Source of the DNA: Linyphia triangularis
Taxonomy: Eukaryota > Arthropoda > Arachnida > Araneae > Linyphiidae
NCBI GenBank assembly: GCA_963978545.1
Contig: OZ021725.1
Location: 12,353,197-12,417,196 of the forward strand
Reading direction: 5' to 3'
DNA: 64,000 nucleotides
Shown here in pieces: positions 21,746 to 34,800 of the stretch. The stretch's first letter is position 1; every line of letters begins with the position of its first letter. The notes under the pieces are model-generated. The model ran no database searches. It was given only the letters and a program-made list of their open reading frames with translations, and was not told the DNA's origin. Made by a program: the position numbers and the translations under genes.

Positions 21746-24700
21746 AATCTTTACATATTAAAGGCAAAGCCCTCACTCACTCATCCTCCCACTTCCCGCA
21801 TAGTCACAACTCTGGAAATTGGTACAAAATGTCAACAAAGACATAGAAAAAGTAAGCTATTCCGATCTCGATTAACAAAATTTAAAGGGTCGAATAGGGG
21901 TCAAACGTTCCGAAAGAGGAATATTCGAATGTCCCTTTTCCAGGGCAGTCACAACTCTGAAAATTGGTACAAATATCAAAAAAGACTAACATAGAAAAAG
22001 TAAGCTATTCCAATCTCGATTCACCTACTTTAAGGGCTCGAAAAGGTGTCTAAAGTTCTAAATGAGATATATTCGAATGTACCACTTACATATGTGGTCA
22101 CAGCTCTGATATTCGGTGCAAATGTCAACAAGAGCAAGCACAGAAAAAGTAAGATACTTCAATATCGATTCACTAATTTTAAAGTGTTGAAAAGGGGTCA
22201 AAATGTTTCAAAAAGGAACATTTCAATATTCTATTTCGAGTGCAATCACAGCTCTGATATTCGGTGCAAATGTCAACAAGAGCAAGCACAGAAAAAGTAA
22301 GATACTTCAATATCGATTCACTAATTTTAAAGTGTTGAAAAGGGGTCAAAATGTTTCAAAAAGGAACATTTCAATATTCTATTTCGAGTGCAATCACAGC
22401 TCTGATATTCGGTGCAAATGTCAACAAGAGCAAGCACAGAAAAAGTAAGATACTTCAATATCGATTCACTAATTTTAAAGTGTTGAAAAGGGGTCAAAAT
22501 GTTTCAAAAAGGAACATTTCAATATTCTATTTCGAGTGCAATCACAATTCTGAAAATTGGTGCAAATGCCAACAAGGGCAAGCACAGAAAAAGTAAGATA
22601 CTTCAATATCGATTCACTAATTTTAAAGTGTTGAAAAGGGGTCAAAATGTTTCAAAAAGGAACATTTCAATATTCTATTTCGAGTGCAATCACAATTCTG
22701 AAAATTGGTGCAAATGCAACAAGGGCAAGCACAGAAAAAGTAAGATACTTCAATATCGATTCACTAATTTTAAAGTGTTGAAAAGGGGTCAAAATGTTTC
22801 AAAAAGGAACATTTCAATATTCTATTTCGAGTGCAATCACAATTCTGAAAATTGGTGCAAATGCCAACAAGAGCAAGCACAGAAAAAGTAAGATACTTCA
22901 ATATCGATTCACTAATTTTAAAGTGTTGAAAAGGGGTCAAAATGTTTCAAAAAGGAACATTTCAATATTCTATTTCGAGTGCAATCACAGCTCTGATATT
23001 CGGTGCAAATGTCAACAAGAGCAAGCACAGAAAAAGTAAGATACTTCAATATCGATTCACTAATTTTAAAGTGTTGAAAAGGGGTCAAAATGTTTCAAAA
23101 AGGAACATTTCAATATTCTATTTCGAGTGCAATCACAATTCTGAAAATTGGTGCAAATGCCAACAAGAGCAAGCACAGAAAAAGTAAGATACTTCAATAT
23201 CGATTCACTAATTTTAAAGTGTTGAAAAGGGGTCAAAATGTTTCAAAAAGGAACATTTCAATATTCTATTTCGAGTGCAATCACAATTCTGAAAATTGGT
23301 GCAAATGCCAACAAGAGCAAGCACAGAAAAAGTAAGATACTTCAATATCGATTCACTAATTTTAAAGTGTTGAAAAGGGGTCAAAATGTTTCAAAAAGGA
23401 ACATTTCAATATTCTATTTCGAGTGCAATCACAATTCTGAAAATTGGTGCAAATGCCAACAAGAGCAAGCACAGAAATAGTAAGATACTTCAATATCGAT
23501 TCACTAATTTTAAAGTGTTGAAAAGGGGTCAAAATGTTTCAAAAAGGAACATTTCAATATTCTATTTCGAGTGCAATCACAATTGTGAAAATTGGTGCAA
23601 ATGCCAACAAGAGCAAGCACAGAAAAAGTAAGATACTTCAATATCGATTCACTAATTTTAAAGTGTTGAAAAGGGGTCAAAATGTTTCAAAAAGGAACAT
23701 TTCAATATTCTATTTCGAGTGCAATCACAATTCTGAAAATTGGTGCAAATGCCAACAAGGGCAAGCACAGAAAAAGTAAGATACTTCAATATCGATTCAC
23801 TAATTTTAAAGTGTTGAAAAGGGGTCAAAATGTTTCAAAAAGGAACATTTCAATATTCTATTTCGAGTGCAATCACAATTCTGAAAATTGGTGCAAATGC
23901 CAACAAGGGCAAGCACAGAAAAAGTAAGATACTTCAATATCGATTCACTAATTTTAAAGTGTTGAAAAGGGGTCAAAATGTTTCAAAAAGGAACATTTCA
24001 ATATTCTATTTCGAGTGCAATCACAATTCTGAAAATTGGTGCAAATGCCAACAAGAGCAAGCACAGAAAAAGTAAGATACTTCAATATCGATTCACTAAT
24101 TTTAAAGTGTTGAAAAGGGGTCAAAATGTTTCAAAAAGGAACATTTCAATATTCTATTTCGAGTGCAATCACAGCTCTGATATTCGGTGCAAATGTCAAC
24201 AAGAGCAAGCACAGAAAAAGTAAGATACTTCAATATCGATTCACTAATTTTAAAGTGTTGAAAAGGGGTCAAAATGTTTCAAAAAGAAACATTTCAATAT
24301 TCTATTTCGAGTGCAATCACAATTCTGAAAATTGGTGCAAATGCCAACAAGAGCAAGCACAGAAAAAGTAAGATACTTCAATATCGATTCACTAATTTTA
24401 AAGTGTTGAAAAGGGGTCAAAATGTTTCAAAAAGGAACATTTCAATATTCTATTTCGAGTGCAATCACAATTCTGAAAATTGGTGCAAATGCCAACAAGA
24501 GCAAGCACAGAAAAAGTAAGATACTTCAATATCGATTCACTAATTTTAAAGTGTTGAAAAGGGGTCAAAATGTTTCAAAAAGGAACATTTCAATATTCTA
24601 TTTCGAGTGCAATCACAATTCTGAAAATTGGTGCAAATGCCAACAAGAGCAAGCACAGAAATAGTAAGATACTTCAATATCGATTCACTAATTTTAAAGT

Positions 24701-25800
24701 GTTGAAAAGGGGTCAAAATGTTTCAAAAAGGAACATTTCAATATTCTATTTCGAGTGCAATCACAATTGTGAAAATTGGTGCAAATGCCAACAAGAGCAA
24801 GCACAGAAAAAGTAAGATACTTCAATATCGATTCACTAATTTTAAAGTGTTGAAAAGGGGTCAAAATGTTTCAAAAAGGAACATTTCAATATTCTATTTC
24901 GAGTGCAATCACAATTCTGAAAATTGGTGCAAATGCCAACAAGAGCAAGCACAGAAAAAGTAAGATACTTCAATATCGATTCACTAATTTTAAAGTGTTG
25001 AAAAGGGGTCAAAATGTTTCAAAAAGGAACATTTCAATATTCTATTTCGAGTGCAATCACAATTCTGAAAATTGGTGCAAATGCCAACAAGAGCAAGCAC
25101 AGAAAATGTAAGATACTTCAATATCGATTCACTAATTTTAAAGTGTTGAAAAGGGGTCAAAATGTTTCAAAAAGGAACATTTCAATATTCTATTTCGAGT
25201 GCAATCACAATTCTGGTGCAAATGCCAACAAGGGCAAGCACAGAAGAAAGTAAGATATTCCAGATATTCCAATGTCAATTAACCAATTTTAAGGAGTCGA
25301 AAAAGGGTCAAACGTTCCAAATGTGGAATATTCAAAAGTCCCACTTGCAATATAACCACAAATCTGATATTTTGAACTAAAGTCAAGAAGGACAAAAATA
25401 GAAAAAGTAAGCTGATGCGATATCCATTAACTAATATTAATGAATAGAAACAATCAAAACGAATAATATCCCAATGACCCACTTTAAATGCAGCCACAAC
25501 TGTCACATTCGATACCAAATGACAAGTATAGATATAGTAAATAATTCCGATCTTAATCTACTCATTTTAAAGGACCTTCGATAAGAGGAATAGCGCAATG
25601 TCCCGTTTACAAAGAAGTTACCACTCAATTTAATGTGATACATGTGCTACTAAAGTAAGCATATCTATTAACTATTTTTAAAAGGTCGAATGGGCTCTCA
25701 ACTTTCCAAGCGAGTTCCACTTCCAATGTTGTCACAACTCTGTAATTTGGTACAAATATCAGCAAAGCGAAGCTTAGAAAAAGTCAGCTTTTTCGATATC
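21746..25800 (+). repeat. 148-bp satellite array derived from a Helitron
   Basis: About 27 head-to-tail copies of a 148-bp unit. Those from about 22055 to 25250 are nearly identical; copies at both margins are diverged. Marker sites such as AATGTTTCAAAAAGGAACAT recur every 148 bp (one unit near 22700 has 147). Units come in variants: AGCTCTGATATTCGG versus AATTCTGAAAATTGG, GAAATAG versus GAAAAAG, and AATTGTG versus AATTCTG. The left margin (TCTTTACATATTAAAGG, then GGCAAAGCCCTCACTCACTC) matches the inverse of the Helitron start at 58346, and the diverged marginal units match that element's internal repeats. The 81-codon frames inside are a by-product of the array. Confidence 0.95.
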
Positions 25801-26276
25801 GATTTATTTATTTTTCACAACCAGCAAAAATTTTAGATTTCAAAACTAGCTAAATATTAGACTTCAAAACTAGTCGAATATTCTGTATTCGGCCAAATAA
25901 CTATTCGTTGTTTCACTAGTTTACCAGTAATTATTACTTTAAAAAAAAAAAAAAATTATGAAATATCGTCTCTTGTCATAGGAATTACTTGTTTCTCAAT
26001 ATTGTTTTCAAACGCATTGAATAAACATATTCGAAATCTTATAAAATGCAAGTAGTAAATAAAAAAAATTCAATATACCATTTGCTATTATTGGTCCTTA
26101 ATTCCTTAAGATTATTAGTTTAAAGAAAAAAAAGGTAGCCAATATAGAAATGTTAAATGGCAAGTGAAATTAATTGGCACCATAGTAATGCCATCATAAG
26201 AGTATATTTCATAAATAAAAATTTCGACACCATTTTACCCGTTCACTCAGGACTTATTAGAAAGAAATGCCTTATA
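25801..26276. other. AT-rich flank of the satellite
   Basis: Short TTTCAAAACTAG repeats at 25835-25880, then AT-rich sequence with no gene. A Helitron 3' end matching 57495 is not recognisable here. Confidence 0.4.
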
Positions 26277-26933
26277 GACTGAGAGGCGACTGCAATTTTT
26301 GGACCCCATCGAACATCATTCTGAATTTTTTATAGAAATTGGAGAAAAGTGAGTAGATAACGAATCCACTGGTCTGCCGTGGTAAAAATGGCCGAAACTA
26401 ATCGAAAATCGACTTTTAATAAGTTGAACTAAACCCAATTGGCAAATGCGCCATAACTTGCCAGATAATGAGATTTTTTTTTATTTGGTAACCCTCACTC
26501 TTTAATTTTCAGTTAAGAAGGTTGCAGACGATTCGGATGTTTGGCGATAGCTTACTTGCATCTTTCACAAATGAGCCAAATTAGCAATAAACATTACGTC
26601 ACTGATGACGTAACTGATGTCGCCAATTCGGCTTACTTTTAAAAGTTACAAGTTTTCCGAGCCAGAGATCAGAAATCGTTTGTTCTTTTTCTCATTGAAA
26701 ATCAAAATGCAGTGGGTTGCCAGACGAAAAAGTTTGTTCTCTTTTTGGCGAGTTATGACATATTTGGCAATCGGATTTTAGTTCAACTCATTCCAAGTCG
26801 ATTTTTGATCAGTTTCGGCCATTTTTGCCACGGCAGACCAATGGATTCGTAATCTACTCACTTTTCTCCAATTTCTATAAAAAATTCAGAATGGTGTTCG
26901 ATGGAGTCCAAAAATTGCAGTCGCCTCTCGGAC
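26277..26933. mobile_element. Long-palindrome element (family Q), copy 1
   Basis: The first ~310 bp are repeated inverted in the last ~310 bp, so one strand could fold into a near-complete hairpin. Ends are GACTGAGAGGCGACTGCA and its inverse; TA lies on both sides, as for Tc1/mariner-type elements. The centre has ACGTCACTGATGACGT. Copies lie at 28464, 51624, 55517 and 58773. Frames within it recur in the other copies and are not genes. Confidence 0.88.
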
Positions 26934-27829
26934 TATATGCAAATACTGCAAGAAAAGGGGTATTTCGCGAGTGTACACACAAGAAAAATACAGTCAAACG
27001 TTTTCTTATTTAATGTTTTTTTTTTTTCCATCAAAATACAATGCCATATATACACTTGTTCACAGGTTTAACAATAATCTTTCTTCATACACCTTTTTTT
27101 TTGTTGTATTATAAATACCTTAACCTTTTGTACAAACAGTGGAAAGACATTTGGGATTGTAATGCAAGTCATGTACAACTATTCAGAATGAGATCCAACA
27201 CACACACACAAAGTTCTGAACAGCTTTTACAAGTTTGAAACAGACGGGAGTTAAAGACTCTGCAAAAATGTGTCTCTTCTACTGGAGTCTGAAGAAAAGG
27301 TTTTAATTACACATATAAGAAGCAATACAAAACCAGTTAAATCCATTACAAGTAACAGCGCTTATTATTACACAGAGTTGATTTCAAGAGAGAATTTAAA
27401 TAATGATAATCGTAGTTTGGCCAAAGTCTAAGTCAGTATGGGTAACTTATATTTTGCGTATTGAAAACATTTTAGATTGCGGGATATTTGCTTCCAAGAG
27501 CGTAAAGAATTTTAAGAAAACAATTCGACATTTCATTTGAGGGACAGTGACGGTGTTACACAGACTAGAAAAGTAATGTTACAATTTGTTTTGTAAAATT
27601 TGTATTTAATTTGGGTTATTCAGAGTACTGAATTGATAAAAAGTTGTAAAAGAAGTTTTAAACTAAAAAGAAAACGATGCAATAGTTTGGGATCTTTGTC
27701 TCATAATGGTTGTTCTTAAAAGAGTCACTTGAGAAAAATACTACTCTTTTACCCTTTTATTTTTCCGGTAATATGTATGCAAAGTCAATCCACAAGAATA
27801 GCCCCTCGCCAAGTTGTCAAGCGAGGCCC

Positions 27830-27843
27830 GTTGCTATGGAAAC
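27830..27843 (+). promoter_or_regulatory. RFX X-box-like motif
   Basis: GTTGCTATGGAAAC fits the X-box pattern (GTNRCC, spacer, RGYAAC) with one or two deviations. A similar motif lies inverted at 28041-28056. Function is inferred from the motif alone. Confidence 0.35.
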
Positions 27844-28040
27844 AAGACTAGTCCCATTTTCCAGGGAGGGGATTCCACCAGAAAGACATCAATAGTGCCT
27901 TGCTGAACGCCCTGACGGCGGCGTATTGGCGATATTCCATAGATTGATGCAAGTAAACGGATCTCTTCGAATGCCGTATTGTAACCTTTTCAGGCCACCA
28001 ATACCTTGCAAGCAGCACCCCTATTCTAAATCAACAAGAC

Positions 28041-28056
28041 TTGCTTCTATAGCAAC
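28041..28056 (-). promoter_or_regulatory. Second RFX X-box-like motif
   Basis: The minus strand reads GTTGCTATAGAAGCAA. Together with flanking CAAGTCTTGT it mirrors the motif at 27830-27843 (CAAGACT). The pair sits 200 bp apart in one GC-richer block. Confidence 0.3.
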
Positions 28057-28463
28057 GGCCACCTTCTAATCTTTATGGCAGAAACTATCCTTCTGACAGA
28101 CAGACCGCAGACGAGTTGATTTCTAAAAAGTCCGGACTGCTCTAAGCAGCATCAGTCAAGTTACAAACAACCTGTCTAGAATAAACTAAATAATTAGGGA
28201 TATTTTATAAAAAAATATGTAAGGATAAAAAAAAAAACTTACTGGTGTGTTTGGAGTATAACATATTTTAGACTTACTTAATTTTAAAAGAGGATGTAAA
28301 TGGTTTCGTATTTTGCACACCTCGTGAGAAATCTTACAAGTCACCAAGATATATAACACACAGAACATGAACTCCCAACCTTTTTCCATAGCATAACACA
28401 AAATCATAATTGAAGGGCTAAAAAGATGAAGGGGTATGTGAATTTTTTTTTTTTTATCTGATA

Positions 28464-29117
28464 GTCTGAGAGGCAACTGCGATTTTTGGACCTCATCCAA
28501 CATCATTCTGAATTTTTTATAGAAATTGGAGAAAAGTGAGTAGATTATTAATCCACTGGTCTGCCTTGGCAAAAATAGCCGAAACTGGTCAAAAATCGAC
28601 TTTTAATAAGTTGAACTAAATCCAATTGCCAAATACGCCATAACTTTCCAAATAATGAACATTTTTTTTATTTGGTAACCCTCACTCTTTAATTTTCAAT
28701 TAAGAAGGTTGCAGACGATTCGGATATCTGGCGACGGTCTTGTATCTTTTAAAAGTAAGCCAAATAGGCGACATCAGTTACGTCATCAGTGAAGCAATAT
28801 TTTTTGTCAACTTGGCTCCCTTTTAATAGATGCAAGTAGACCGTCGCCAGATACCTGAATCGACTGCAACCTTCTTAATTGAAAATTAAAGAGTGAGGTT
28901 TACCAAATGAAAAAAAAAATGCTCATTATTTGGCAAGTTAGGGCGCATTCGGCAATTGGATTTAGTTCAACTTATTAAAAGTCGATTTTTGACCAGTTTC
29001 GGCCATTATTGCCACGGCAGACCAGTGGATTCCTAATCTACTCACTTTTCTCCAATTTCTATAAAAAAATCAGAATGATGTTCGATGGGGTCCAAAAATT
29101 ACAGTCGCCTCTCAGTC
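28464..29117. mobile_element. Long-palindrome element (family Q), copy 2
   Basis: Ends GTCTGAGAGGCAACTGC and its inverse, flanked by TA. Arms correspond to those of 26277-26933. The 128-codon minus-strand frame at 28186-28572 runs into this repeat and is not a gene. Confidence 0.88.
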
Positions 29118-30861
29118 TATGAGTTTTCATAAGCGTGCATTTTAGGCTAACTTCCGAAACTTACCCTGGATCTCTCAATTGCTTAGGGACATACATTTTG
29201 ATAAATGAAAAAGACAAGTTGCATATAAAAGAATACAAAAGTAAATACTTTAAGAGGAAAGATTTCAAAACCTAGTTTTTGTTACATACCTCCATACCCT
29301 ATCCCTTCAATTGGTAAACAAAGTTGAATAAAAACTTTAGGGGTGTATTCTTCATAAAGGTTGAACTCAAAAAGATATCATGGAGTTTCTGTGATATGAA
29401 TTCCAGTTCATTTGAGGCAGTAATATTATCAATTAGTTTGATATATCCCAGATCCACATATAATATTATTTCAGTTGGAAAAAAGAAACCCTTTGGGAAC
29501 TTTAAAGAAGTGTTTAACAAAGCCATAGTTTACATAAAGTAAAAGTTAACAAAATTGATAATTTTATTTTTAAAAAGAACTTAAAAATATAAATGAAGAA
29601 GATATGACAGTTTCTTTGGGGACATACACTATAGGCAGACATGTGCAATCGGGAAATGAAACGAACAAGTAGTATTTAAATCAGAAACACCATGATATGT
29701 ACTTTTCTCACTTTAAACATTTACAAATTAATGTTAATTAGTCATTAATTTATTTTTTTTGTGGAAAAAAAGGAACATTTTAATTGTATTTTACATTCAA
29801 GAAATCAAATTGAAATCATCCACCAAATGATTTTGAAAAATTTATTTACAACATTTACATAAATACAAAATTCTATTTTTTTTTATTAAGAAAAGCAAAT
29901 CCTTAATTATAAACTCTTAACTTTTTAATAATGAAATTTCATTTTACCAGATGAAAATAATGTTTGTTCGTTTAGTTTTTATAAGTTTATCAATAAGTAC
30001 CAATTTTGATTTTTTCCCACTGTCAACATTACTGCAATCAATGAGTCAATTGCCATTAGTTTTAATTTGACACTGACTTTCCATATGTAAAAACTAATAT
30101 AATTGCATTAAGTAATATGTCGACTAATTTTTTTAGAAAGCAATTCCGACTACATACCTGCAAAAGTTGGTCTTGACAAAAAGATTGGGTATCGTTATAG
30201 CTAACTTACCTAATAATAAACTGCACTTAATATGGTACAAATAACACCGCTTACATTTAAACAGATATCTAAATTTCTTATCAACATAGAAATATTGTTT
30301 AGTAGTGTATATTACAACATGTTGCATAATATAGATTAAAGGGTATTGGGACTATGGGAGACATAATATTAATCATTTTATATTTTCAGAATTTATTTAA
30401 CACAATAAATTAGAAACAAGATAAATTTTTCTATTGCGCAATAACACACACAAAAAAAGCTTCAGTAACAAGCCAAGATTAAGAAGGCAAAATCTCTTTA
30501 ATAATATATATATATATTTTTTTTAACATTTTATTGCGAACAAAAATAGATTTGGTTTTCTAAAAGTAATACTTTCTTATTAATGTTATATAAAGTAATG
30601 GCAGCTTCAGCACCCACATAAATTCCTCCTTTCTATTCCATCAGAATACAGTTATGCATACGTGAAATATCACAGAATCGTGACAAAGGGAGATACATTT
30701 TCTTTTAAGGTTTTCATACAAGAATAGCTTCAATCTAAAGTTTGTAACATTTCTTAAAATTTAAAGACAAGAATATGTTAAGAAACAAGAATAAAACATA
30801 TATAAAGTTTGATTACGCTTCGGAGTAAGATAATACACGAGGTAAATTTAAAATATATATA
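29118..30861. other. AT-rich DNA, possibly distal STIM 3' region
   Basis: No supported gene or repeat copy. A minus-strand frame at 29299-29526 contains ILYVDLGYI, faintly like a Copia-type reverse transcriptase, but nothing around it supports that. Confidence 0.35.
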
Positions 30862-31033
30862 CAGTCTAACCCTGTTAACGCGAAATCGCTTAACACAAAA
30901 TCCCGTTTAACGTGAAGTAAAAGCAGTTCTCTGTTCTTAAAACTTAACATTAATTTATTCGTTTAAGATGATATTCGGTTAACATGAACAACTTTGGCGG
31001 TCCCATCAACTTCGCGATAACGGGGTTTGACTG
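30862..31033. mobile_element. 172-bp MITE (family V), copy 1
   Basis: Starts CAGTCTAACCCTGTTAAC and ends with the inverse GGGGTTTGACTG, between TA dinucleotides. Three other full copies and a partial lie in the STIM introns. The ends resemble pogo/Tc1-type MITEs. Confidence 0.9.
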
Positions 31034-31198
31034 TATAAACGAACACTTTTGTCAATGTTTAAAACCAATACTGATTAAGTTGTTTTTTTACTAACTTCTA
31101 AACCTCTAAATTTAAGAAATTGACTAAATTTTTTAAAAACATTTTTATTGGAAATATAAAAAATATTGTAGTAATACTAAATAGCTAGGTTTTCTTAA

Positions 31199-31800
31199 GG
31201 GGTACAGTACCAAAATTTCGTCAAAAATAATATTTGTCTGTTTTTGCTTTTATAATAATAAATTTTTTAGTAGAATGATGTTTTTATCTTATTCTTCCAG
31301 TGATTAGAACAGTCAAATTCATCTGTTATTTAAACATCACTAATGGGTGTAGCACATTGAAATGTCTGCTTAAAGTGTGTTTTGCAGAGATGGTGCAAAT
31401 TCAAATCGTTATACCTCCAAAACCATTAACAACTTGCTATTCAAATTTATGGAGCATTAAAAAAAAAAAAAAAAAAGATTCAATATTTTAATTGAGATTT
31501 TTTATTTTATTTTTTTATTTTTCTAATTTACCCATCAAAATTCTGTGAAGACTATTTTCTTTAGCTAATTACATATTACAGAAAACTTTCATTATGAAAA
31601 AAAAAATTCATTTTTTTTACATATATCAAAATGCACGAAAATCAATTGTAGATTTTTCTTTGTTTTCATTTTTTTTTAAGTAAATAAACACAATATTTAA
31701 AAAAAATTATCTCAAAGTCGTATAAATAGTAAGACAAATTTTTGGAATAAAAATATTTATAAATAAAGTTTATTATTATTATTTTTGGTACTATACCCCC
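31199..31800 (+). mobile_element. Element with GGGGTACAGTACC ends (family P), copy 1
   Basis: Left end GGGGTACAGTACC follows TTAA; right end GGTACTATACCCC precedes TCAA, a likely decayed TTAA. The internal segment around 31300-31450 matches the inverse of 60250-60430. TTAA flanks suggest a piggyBac- or Kolobok-type mover. The 63-codon frame inside is not a gene. Confidence 0.8.
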
Positions 31801-34800
31801 TCAAAATATGGATCATTGATCACAATTTAAAGTATTTATTTACCTGCCTCACACAGAGGCTTAATTTAATTAAAATTCAACATTTCAATTACTTCTGATT
31901 CAAAAATCTTAACTCAATAATAGTATAGTAATTATAAATATTTATTTTAATATTATATTCAATTTACCAATGTATTTTGATATCACAATAGGAGTTTATT
32001 AACGCAATTTGGTTCCGCTATATGGCATAATGCATTTTATGACAAATTAAATCAATCTTCATTACTTTACAAACAATCTAGAACTAATTATAGCTACATT
32101 TTGCACATTCAAGACATAAAAACTTTTAAGTTTCTTTTAAATCAAAACTGTGAAACACAAACACTTTTAAAAAAAAAATCAAAACTGAAGTTAACATTTC
32201 TTGAAACATACTTTATGATTAATAATTGAATTTACACTACTGAATAAAGCACACATACAGAATATTTTTCTGCATCAGATTGTGCTTCACATACCTTCTA
32301 AGTGGGTAGATTTAAGAATCATTAGCACATTTAGTATTTTTGTGCTTATCACAGCATCTTTAATTAAACTGTATTTTATTGCAAGGTACTATTAGATAGA
32401 AAAAGTCCTCAAATATATCCGTCAAGGTCAAAGACATCCACTACAAGGAAGAATACTGAAATTGGACTCACACCAATAAAACTATTTTGCATAGATATTT
32501 TAACATGTTATAGGCACAATAGTTACGACATATGAACTTACAGTAATTAATGACTTGTTATACAAACACAAATCATGCCTTCTCAGGACATCAATATAGT
32601 GACATCTCAATAAATAGTGACATTAGCTTTTAACATTTTAATTTTCTCTCTAATTTGGGGAAAAAAATCTTAACGAATTTACAAATAGCTTTCTTTGTGA
32701 AGACACGAATATCACAATACTTAAAAAATTATAGTATCCAAATACCATAGTAGTTATCAAAAGAGTAATGGACTTAAATACCATTTCATGTCTTGGAATA
32801 TTATAATTTTGTAAGTAAATTTAAACTGTCAGACTAAATTAATTTTGATAATGGAAAGATGTAAATCAGTTTTGGAGAACTTGTTTCATATACTTTTTTT
32901 TTAACGTTGTATGTTTTCCCCAAGAAATTAAACATTCATAAAAAAAAAAGTATAGTTATTCAATATGATTACGAGAAATACATTCAGATAAATAACACTA
33001 GTTGACACTATAACTTGAAGTAACTATCAGTAGGGGATAAAGTTTGTATATTGACACAAACATATTAACACACTACAAGTAAATTAATTTATATGATTTT
33101 GAAGACACAGATAAAGTGCACAAATAAGGCATATATCATTTGGAAGATTTGAAAGGAAATATCAGTACATTAAATATTTATTGCTTTCTTGTAAGCCAGT
33201 TATATCTTGATGAGCATTTTTTGCAGACCACACAGCTTACATGGAATGTATCACTTAAAACACCATTTCAAAAAAAAAAAAAAAAAAAAAATAATAATAA
33301 TAATAATTACACACAACTTTTTACAGGACACAGACAAAAGCTTAAAAAATGAGAGAATTTTCAGCACATATTTTTCAGTCACATTCACCGCACAAATAAA
33401 TAAGGGGATAAAGAGTTTAAGTAAATATACATTTGGTGTACGTTCCAATAAAAATATATCTATGCATATACATACAACAGACATAATATGCAACACACAT
33501 AGATATATGCCTATATATACTGTATATCTCACTTATCAGTTTCTTTCTTACCATACAATACAAAAGAACTTGTTTTCCATACCGTCAAATTCGAATTAGT
33601 AATGACATCACCAAGTAGCTAAAGCGCCAAATGAACCGACTTGCATATTCAATTGCATCAGTACCTAACAATAAGTACAGTTACAGACATTTAAAAACTA
33701 CTCTACACAGCTTCAACTGTTACAATGATTCTGTCTAAGAGTAAAAAATTTTGCATAGATAAAGTCTGCATTGAATTTTACTTATCACCTAATACATGCA
33801 CGCAAACATTTTTACTGAAAACTAAAATATTCAGTTACACACCCAAAATTTTAAAATAAAATATATAAATCGATATTAAAATTTTATAAACTTACACCTC
33901 TTAAATTTATATGCTTATAAACTTTCCTACAAATCTCAAGACATGGAGACAAAAAATTTTTACCACTTCACAAATTTCATCGATAATTAAAATGTTAAAT
34001 GTAAAAAAGGGCAAAGTCTAATTAAAAACCTATAGACATTTTCCCTTTTATCTTTAACAATTTAATTATAAACAAAAAATTATTGCAAATCGCCATTAAA
34101 AAAAAAAAGATTTGCATAACTACAAATAGTAATATCCCTATTCAAACCATTCACTATGTAAAAAAAAGTAATAAGACAACCCAACATATATCGTTGTTAA
34201 ACCGTATCCAACTGCATAGATGTCTAATATCACACTATTAAATTTACAGTTGGTATTAAAAAATTTATGCAACTTAGATAAAAATTTATAAAGGTGGTAC
34301 ATTTCTGAAATTTATAGAGGAAAAAAACATGTAATTTTCAAAAGAATATACACATAAAAATAATTTTAAATAATATCATGACATCAAAAAGCGTTTCTAC
34401 AATTAAGGGAAAAGTTAAATCATGGAACTCCATGTCAAAATGCATCAAGATTACAACTCATCACTACACTCTTCAACACCACTAGACAAAAAACAACAAT
34501 TTATTTTAAACACATTTACTCTACAGCACAGAATCAAATAAGCAAGTCGGTCTGGGGCTGGCAAAACCACAACTCTAGAATCAAATAATGGAATCCCAAG
34601 ACTTCGACTTTCTGGAACAAATGGAAGAACACTTCAGAACCAATTAAAAAGAAGGAAATGCCCTGTTCCTGGGAGTTCTATAATATGGCCATTCAGGGTT
34701 TAGGTGGGTATCATATTAATCCTATATTGCAAATCCAGGTTGTTGTTTTTTGTGGGGGGGGGGGAGGGGTTGAATCTGCAGCATAGCTCAATCTCTAATT

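Larger units (their letters stand above)
26934..28463. other. Intergenic DNA with a GC-richer block at 27790-28110
   Basis: Mostly AT-rich without a gene. About 27790-28110 is richer in GC, has no long frame, and carries two RFX X-box-like motifs in opposite orientation plus a CCTCGC/GCGAGG inverted repeat. It may be regulatory. Confidence 0.35.

Noticed and set aside
22203..25380. A tandem gene family of about 20 ATG-started 81-codon proteins
   Set aside because: All frames come from a 148-bp satellite read in two shifted frames. The repeat continues regardless of frame, and there are no gene-like flanks.
28186..28572. 128-codon minus-strand protein
   Set aside because: Half of it is the arm of a family Q transposon, which also gives the frames at 26825-27013 and 55338-55625.
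29299..29526. Copia reverse-transcriptase remnant (ILYVDLGYI)
   Set aside because: A single weak motif with the second aspartate missing and no supporting domains in the flanks.
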